Source: Pelagibacteraceae bacterium AG-337-G06
Lineage (GTDB): Bacteria; Pseudomonadota; Alphaproteobacteria; Pelagibacterales; AG-422-B15
DNA length: 64,000 nt
Direction of reading: 5' to 3'
Assembly: GCA_003282175.1 (NCBI GenBank)
Contig: QBZX01000003.1
Location: 1 to 64,000, forward strand
In this document: positions 59,726 to 64,000 of the stretch, piece by piece
Numbering within the stretch: the stretch's first letter is position 1
How the letters are laid out: each line of letters begins with the position of its first letter
Position numbers and translations under genes: made by a program
The notes under the pieces: generated by a model
Told to the model about the DNA's origin: nothing
The model's database searches: none
The model's input: only the letters and a program-made list of their open reading frames with translations

Positions 59726-59848
59726 TTATCTTTTCTTTTTCTTCTTTTTAGCTGGCTTCCTTTTAGCGGCTTTTTTCTTCTTTTTAGGAGCTGCTTTTTT
59801 CTTAGCTTTTTTCCTTGCCTTAGCAAAGATTACTTTAAGTTCCTCCAT
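59726..59848 (-). CDS. 40-residue lysine/alanine-rich basic protein, histone H1-tail-like
   Basis: A complete small gene: ATG at 59848, TAA at 59726-59728, encoding 40 residues of which 20 are lysine and 3 arginine, with alanine and proline between (MEELKVIFAKARKKAKKKAA at the start, then KKKKK and PAKKK blocks). A strong ribosome site, GGGGGGAGAT, lies about four bases upstream, clearer than at most genes here. Two hairpin terminators follow it. Composition resembles H1-type C-terminal tails and other small nucleoid-binding proteins; DNA or RNA binding is inferred. It converges on carD, whose own tail has similar composition. Confidence 0.72.
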   Translation of the reverse strand: MEELKVIFAKARKKAKKKAAPKKKKKAAKRKPAKKKKKKR

Positions 59849-60138
59849 AATTATCTCCCCCCATTTGGGTTTAGTTAGAGGTTAGTTAATGAATCAAAAG
59901 TTTGATTCGTTATGTTTAATGATTAAACTTTTATTAAAAACTGTCAATTTCTCAATCTTTTCAAAGATTAACATTCAAAATATAAAAAAATTAAGTTTAT
60001 TTTAAATTATTAGTTTATTTATTTAAATACCTATACTAATTGAATTTTTTTAATAAAAAATATTTATCATTTTAAATTTACAATTTTAAAACAAAAAAAT
60101 AAAAATAACTTTGTTATAAGTTTATTTCTAAAAAGCGT
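59849..60138. other. AT-rich intergenic region with inverted repeats
   Basis: About 290 bp between the small basic gene and tRNA-Arg with no coding potential that I can see. It contains perfect short palindromes, 8 bp at 59891-59898/59901-59908 (2-nt loop) and 7 bp at 59914-59920/59922-59928 (1-nt loop), close to where the mini-gene promoter should be. These could be operator-like sites or simply AT-rich chance structure. Confidence 0.4.
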
Positions 60139-60215
60139 GCGCTCGTAGCTCAGTAGGATAGAGCACAGGATTCCTAATCCTGGGGTCGGATGTTCGAATC
60201 ATCTCGAGCGCACCA
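60139..60215 (+). tRNA. tRNA-Arg (CCT)
   Basis: 77 nt with encoded CCA; acceptor GCGCTCG/CGAGCGC, anticodon loop TTCCTAA. It reads AGG. It stands alone, upstream of and convergent with csaA. Confidence 0.96.
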
Positions 60216-60227
60216 AAAAGATTTTAT

Positions 60228-60581
60228 CTAAGCTATTTCTGAACCGTTATTTACTAATTGACGTGGTTCCAAAAGTATTACATCTTTTCTTTCATTTATA
60301 GCACCTAATATTAATACTTCTGATACTACACCTGCAATATTCCTATTTTCAAAATTGCAAACTGCTACAATTTGTCTATTTAATAACTCATCTATTGAAT
60401 AATTAGTAATTTGAGCGGAACTGATTTTCATCCCTACTTCTGGACCAAAATCAATTGATAAAACATATGCGGGTTTTCTTGCTTTTTTATTAATCTCAGC
60501 AGTTTTTATAGTGCCTGTTAAAATTTGTATTTTTTGAAAATCTTCGTATTTTATAACGCTTTTTTTATCTATGAGAGCCAT
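60228..60581 (-). CDS. csaA: CsaA-like tRNA-binding protein
   Basis: 117 residues of OB fold: FQKIQILTGTIKTAEINKKARKPAYVLSIDFG, then KISSAQITNYSIDELLNRQIVAVCNFENRNIAGVVSEVLILGA, matching CsaA and the C-terminal EMAPII-like tRNA-binding domain. CsaA has been described as a chaperone-like protein with secretion links. It is monocistronic and divergent from rpoH. Confidence 0.9.
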   Translation of the reverse strand: MALIDKKSVIKYEDFQKIQILTGTIKTAEINKKARKPAYVLSIDFGPEVGMKISSAQITNYSIDELLNRQIVAVCNFENRNIAGVVSEVLILGAINERKDVILLEPRQLVNNGSEIA

Positions 60582-60653
60582 ATTGGCAATTGTTAATACC
60601 CTTTGTTGTATGATTAAATTTGTATTTTTTTATTCAATTTGTATTTTACCGAT

Positions 60654-61520
60654 ATGTCAAGTTTTGATGATACAAATGAAATGAAAGCTTTTACTAAGAA
60701 GGCTATGTCAATCCCTCTTTTAGGCGAGGAACATGAAAAAGTTTTGGCAAAAAAGTGGATTGAAAAGCAAGATGAAAGTGCACTTCACGAACTCACACAA
60801 TCTCATATTAGATTAGTAATTGCCTTTGCAGTAAAATATAAAAATTACGGTCTAAACCTCAGCGACTTAATCCAAGAGGGTAATATCGGGTTAATGAAAG
60901 CTGCAGAGAGATTTCAGCTCGATAAAGATGTTAGATTTTCTACTTATGCAGGATGGTGGATAAGAGCATCGATACAGGATTTTGTTTTAAAAAATTGGTC
61001 TTTAGTAAGAATAGCCACTACATCAAAGCAAAAAAGCCTATTTTTTAATCTAAGAAAATTGAAGCATAAAATTCATCAAACTGAGCATGGATCAATCGAC
61101 TTTAGAACAGCCCAAGGAATTGCAAACGATTTAAGTATATCTACATCGGACGTCATAAAGATGGATAGTAGAATAAGTCAGAATGATAGCTCTCTAAATC
61201 ATAAAATTAACGATGAAAGCCAAAGTGAATTTATGGAGCTGATTGAAGATGAAGACGCTCGTCCTGATGATAAAGTATTTGAAAAGGACCAAGTGAATTT
61301 TAAAAAAGATCTTATTACTAAATCTCTCGAAATATTAGATGATAGAGAAATTAAAATTATTAAAGATCGTCACCTAGCTGAAGAAACTAAAACTCTAGAT
61401 ATATTAGGAAAAGAACTAAAAATATCAAAGGAAAGAGTTAGACAAATAGAAAAAGGTGCAATGATGAAGTTAAAATCGTATATCTCAAACTCTCAAAGTA
61501 AAGACCTTCTTTTTAGCTAA
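60654..61520 (+). CDS. rpoH: RNA polymerase sigma factor RpoH (sigma-32)
   Basis: 288 residues. Region 2 holds HIRLVIAFAVKYKNYGLNLSDLIQEGNIGLMKAAERFQ and FSTYAGWWIRASIQDFVLKNWSLVRIATTSKQKSLFFNLRKL, the RpoH box; region 4 ends with LDILGKELKISKERVRQIEKGAM. It directs heat-shock transcription. I prefer the ATG at 60654; an upstream TTG at 60639 would add five residues without a ribosome site. Its position after carD fits the alphaproteobacterial order. The 3' end overlaps the next convergent gene by 8 bp. Confidence 0.95.
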   Translation: MSSFDDTNEMKAFTKKAMSIPLLGEEHEKVLAKKWIEKQDESALHELTQSHIRLVIAFAVKYKNYGLNLSDLIQEGNIGLMKAAERFQLDKDVRFSTYAGWWIRASIQDFVLKNWSLVRIATTSKQKSLFFNLRKLKHKIHQTEHGSIDFRTAQGIANDLSISTSDVIKMDSRISQNDSSLNHKINDESQSEFMELIEDEDARPDDKVFEKDQVNFKKDLITKSLEILDDREIKIIKDRHLAEETKTLDILGKELKISKERVRQIEKGAMMKLKSYISNSQSKDLLFS

Positions 61521-62619
61521 CCAATCCAAGAATATGTTCTCCTAAAACTAAGGAAGAAGTCAAACCAGGTGACTCAATTCCGAAGAGATTAATCAAATTC
61601 TTAGTATTGTGGATTTCTTCTCCTTGTATCATGAAATCACTTTTTCCCTCTCCACAATTTTTTAATTTTGGCCTTACCCCGGAGTAACCTTTTTTTAATA
61701 AACCCTTATCAAAAGTAGGAATATACTTTCGAATATCATTATAAAATAAATCAAGTCTATTTTCATCCACATCATAATTTATTTCATTGATCCACTCTAC
61801 ATCTGGACCAAAACGAACTTGCATACCGATATCTAAACCCAAATGTAAGCCAAGACTTGCTTCATTTGGAATTGGATAGATTAAATGCCTAATATTTAAA
61901 TCCTTACTGGTTTCAAAATAGTTTCCCTTAGCAAAGTATGTCTGAGGAATTAATGTTTTATCCATAGAGGATATTGATTTAGCAACTTCTTCAGCATAAA
62001 GACCTGCCGCATTGATTAAGATTGAAGACTCAATTTTGATTTCATGATCTTCATTGAGAATTGTTGAGATATGTTTGTTATTCTTTAGCTCAGATTTAAT
62101 AAATTTACTGTTATAGGCAATGCTTCCCGACAACTCCAGCTCTCCAAGATATGATCTCATTAATGATGTTTGATCAACAATACCTGAAGATGGAACAAAT
62201 AATGCTTCCTCACATTCTACTAGCGGTTCCGCCTGCGAAACATAATCTCCTGTTACTTTTTCTATTCCTTCAACACCATTGTCCCCTGCTTTTTCATATA
62301 TCTCGTTAAGCTTTGGGATTTCTTCTTTTGAACAAGCCACAATAAATTTGCCTGTATTGACGTGTGGAATTTTAAATTTATTGCAATATTCATAAATACG
62401 TTTATTTCCAGGAGCGCAAAATTTAGCTTTTAATGAATTCTGGTCATAATAGACACCGGCATGTATCACCCCGCTATTTCTTGAACTTGTTACTGAACCA
62501 AAAGTATTCTCTCTTTCGACAACTAGTACGTCCCTCCTTTCGGCGGCAAAAGTCTTAGCAACTGCCAACCCAACAACTCCTCCTCCTATAACTAATACGT
62601 CTACAAAATTATTACTCAT
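61513..62619 (-). CDS. lhgO: FAD-dependent oxidoreductase, L-2-hydroxyglutarate dehydrogenase-like
   Basis: 368 residues of the DAO fold: FAD motif VLVIGGGVVGLAVAKTFA (GxGxxG at 12-17), ERENTFGSVTSSRNSGVIHAGVYY and LVNAAGLYAEEVA-type second half (seen as LINAAGLYAEEVA), and a C-terminal GIESPGLTSSLVLGEHI. It matches the LhgO/L2HGDH group that oxidises L-2-hydroxyglutarate or similar hydroxy acids and passes electrons to quinone. Other DAO-type substrates are possible. It overlaps the GNAT gene by 4 bp. Confidence 0.85.
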   Translation of the reverse strand: MSNNFVDVLVIGGGVVGLAVAKTFAAERRDVLVVERENTFGSVTSSRNSGVIHAGVYYDQNSLKAKFCAPGNKRIYEYCNKFKIPHVNTGKFIVACSKEEIPKLNEIYEKAGDNGVEGIEKVTGDYVSQAEPLVECEEALFVPSSGIVDQTSLMRSYLGELELSGSIAYNSKFIKSELKNNKHISTILNEDHEIKIESSILINAAGLYAEEVAKSISSMDKTLIPQTYFAKGNYFETSKDLNIRHLIYPIPNEASLGLHLGLDIGMQVRFGPDVEWINEINYDVDENRLDLFYNDIRKYIPTFDKGLLKKGYSGVRPKLKNCGEGKSDFMIQGEEIHNTKNLINLFGIESPGLTSSLVLGEHILGLVS

Positions 62620-63104
62620 GAAATTTTCTTTATCATTAATGATACTTTCTTTGTTTCATTTTCCGTAAGCTGTTGCCCAACGTTTTGATAGTTTAGACTT
62701 TCATGAAATTTTTTTGATATTGGGTTTGGTGGCTCAATATTAAATTCACAAGCAATTAATTCATATTCACTAATGTTTTTTTCTAAGTCTAAATAAAGAC
62801 TTTTTCCAATACCATTTTTCTTAAACTCATTCATAACCACAATTCTATCGATGTATGCAAACTTATCATACCTTCTACTAAACCATTTATAATTTAAGCT
62901 CTTATATTCAAGTCCTGATGGCAAAACTAACAAAAAGCCAGAAATGGCACCGTGAGAATTCTCAGCTATTTTGAAATAAAGTTTTCTATTAAGAAACCAC
63001 TCAAATTCATTATAGGATACATAATTAACTGCTGGAATTGCAGATTTATTAATTTGTACAATCCTATCTATATCAGAATGCTTAACATCTCTTAACGTAA
63101 ACAT
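62616..63104 (-). CDS. GNAT-family N-acetyltransferase
   Basis: 162 residues with the GNAT acetyl-CoA motif in IDRIVVMNEFKKNGIGKSLYLDLE, and N-terminal FTLRDVKHSDIDRIVQINKSAIPAV. The acceptor is not predictable. It is sandwiched between the thioesterase gene (1 bp gap) and the oxidoreductase gene. Confidence 0.85.
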   Translation of the reverse strand: MFTLRDVKHSDIDRIVQINKSAIPAVNYVSYNEFEWFLNRKLYFKIAENSHGAISGFLLVLPSGLEYKSLNYKWFSRRYDKFAYIDRIVVMNEFKKNGIGKSLYLDLEKNISEYELIACEFNIEPPNPISKKFHESLNYQNVGQQLTENETKKVSLMIKKIS

Positions 63105-63105
63105 T

Positions 63106-63543
63106 TTAACAAGTTACATTATAATTTTCGACAAAAAGCTTTGGCATCCTTACTGGCTTAAAATTTGTTAAACTTACACAAGCGTAATCAACAAAAGAAG
63201 TAAAAATTGTTTGATCTTTAGCTATGTTAATAACTTGAAAAAATCTACTTAATCTGATTTTTTTATCAGTTGAAATAATCCAAGTTGAAATAGCCACTTG
63301 GTCTCCTTCAAATAGAGATCCTGTAAAACTATTTTCACTTCTTATTACAACACAAGCACATTTCAAATCTTCATATACCTCTGGAGTAATACCTAATCTT
63401 GCTGAATGTTTCCAGCTTACAATTTCACACCAGTTTAAATAAACTTTATTGTTAACATGACCAAGTATATCAATATCTTCTTTTGTAACAGTATATTCTT
63501 CGATAAACGGATTTTTATATTTCCAATTTAAATTTTCAAACAT
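63106..63543 (-). CDS. Hotdog-fold acyl-CoA thioesterase, 4HBT type
   Basis: 145 residues with the 4-hydroxybenzoyl-CoA thioesterase pattern: DIDILGHVNNKVYLNWCEIVSW contains the catalytic D and GHVNN, then STWIISTDKKIRLSRFFQV. It hydrolyses an acyl-CoA or acyl-ACP; YbgC-like and fatty-acyl forms are not distinguishable here. Two bases after ispH, so it is in the same operon. Confidence 0.87.
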   Translation of the reverse strand: MFENLNWKYKNPFIEEYTVTKEDIDILGHVNNKVYLNWCEIVSWKHSARLGITPEVYEDLKCACVVIRSENSFTGSLFEGDQVAISTWIISTDKKIRLSRFFQVINIAKDQTIFTSFVDYACVSLTNFKPVRMPKLFVENYNVTC

Positions 63544-63545
63544 TA

Positions 63546-64000
63546 TTAGTTTCTGACTTCCTTAGGAAGTTTAAATTGAACATTTTCCTCACCAAGTGAA
63601 ACATTCTCAATTTCTAATGAATAATTTTCTTGAAATTTTGATATTACATTCTCTACAAGAACTTCTGGCACAGAGGCTCCTGAGGATATTCCAATAGTAT
63701 TGTATGAGGAATAATTGCTAACATTCAAGCTTTTAGCATTTTCTAGTAGATATGAATTTAAACATCCTGCATTTTTAGCTACTTCGACAAGTCTATTTGA
63801 ATTAGATGAATTCTTAGACCCAACCACAATAAATGCATCACACTTATTTGCATACTCCTTGATAGCATTTTGCCTATTCGAAGTTGCGTAACATATATCT
63901 TCCTTCGGAGATGACTCAATATTTGGAAATTTATTGCGTAACTCAGCAATCATATCTTGAGTATCATCAACAGATAGAGTTGTCTGAGTTACATAAGCAA
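63546..64000 (-). CDS. ispH: 4-hydroxy-3-methylbut-2-enyl diphosphate reductase, C-terminal part (runs off the right edge)
   Basis: The frame is open to the window edge; the visible codons begin with the IspH block AYVTQTTLSVDDTQD, followed by ICYATSNRQ with a cluster cysteine, FIVVGSKNSSNSNRL and SSGASVPEVLV. IspH makes IPP and DMAPP in the last step of the non-mevalonate pathway started by enzymes such as IspG at 34 kb. An internal ATG at 63953 is not the start. The N-terminal portion lies outside the window. Confidence 0.95.
   Translation of the reverse strand, partial: AYVTQTTLSVDDTQDMIAELRNKFPNIESSPKEDICYATSNRQNAIKEYANKCDAFIVVGSKNSSNSNRLVEVAKNAGCLNSYLLENAKSLNVSNYSSYNTIGISSGASVPEVLVENVISKFQENYSLEIENVSLGEENVQFKLPKEVRN

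Noticed and set aside
63546-63953. ispH as a truncated gene or pseudogene starting at the ATG at 63953
   Set aside because: The frame continues upstream with conserved IspH residues up to the window edge, so the truncation is only an edge effect.

Overview
The window is an AT-rich chromosomal segment from an alphaproteobacterium, most likely a streamlined marine one (HIMB59/AEGEAN-169-like or a similar low-GC lineage; the exact clade is an inference). The evidence is the rRNA operon order 16S-tRNA-Ile-tRNA-Ala-23S-5S, alphaproteobacterial gene neighbourhoods (BolA / J-domain protein / cobS / cobT / rpmB; fdxA-carD-rpoH; lysC-prfA-prmC-DUF4167; xerD-aroK-aroB) and very tight packing, with almost all convergent gene pairs overlapping or only a few bases apart.

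Positions 1-25.1 kb form a surface-polysaccharide island. A leftward cassette (1-4.2 kb) holds a truncated nucleotidyltransferase, an HAD phosphatase, a GDPD-like protein, an ABC flippase and a PIG-L deacetylase. A short rightward group (4.4-8.3 kb) holds a membrane-anchored Ais-like histidine phosphatase, a cytidylyltransferase-aminotransferase fusion and PseG. A 12-gene leftward operon (19.0-8.3 kb) runs pseB, pseC, pseH, an aldo/keto reductase, pseI, a hexapeptide acyltransferase, two tandem DegT aminotransferases, WbqC, a methyltransferase, a capsule-type protein and WavE. Together with PseG and the PseF-like half of the fusion, all six steps of a pseudaminic-acid-type pathway have a candidate. 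A CMAH-like metallo-beta-lactamase, a Wzy-like membrane protein and gmd follow.

The island abuts the rRNA operon (25.15-30.0 kb, minus strand). The initiator tRNA, which normally follows 5S directly in alphaproteobacteria, lies about 2.5 kb downstream of it. ugd and a PhyH-family dioxygenase gene lie between them on the same strand, and no intrinsic terminator is visible after 5S. rRNA precursor processing stems can be read around 16S, 23S and 5S.

From 30.4 kb to the right edge the content is housekeeping: M23 peptidase; DUF4167, prmC, prfA, ispG and lysC; ubiG; DUF1178, nitrilase, glutaredoxin, mutT and argJ; secA; accA with an unusual C-terminal membrane helix, and a malyl-CoA lyase homologue; xerD and an uncharacterised 573-residue exported protein; aroK-aroB-CNNM transporter; bolA; J protein-cobS-cobT; rpmB; meaB and the B12-dependent methylmalonyl-CoA mutase; TerB, ferredoxin and a CarD with a long lysine-rich N-terminus. 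A 40-codon lysine-rich mini-gene converges on carD. Then come tRNA-Arg, csaA, rpoH, an LhgO-like oxidase, GNAT and thioesterase genes, and a truncated ispH at the right edge.

The most noteworthy items are the ugd/PhyH insertion between 5S and tRNA-fMet, the CMAH-like protein lacking a Rieske domain, the degenerate DegT twin, the PseF-aminotransferase fusion, the lysine-rich CarD/mini-protein pair and the membrane-tailed AccA. All assignments come from reading motifs and context; no database search was run.
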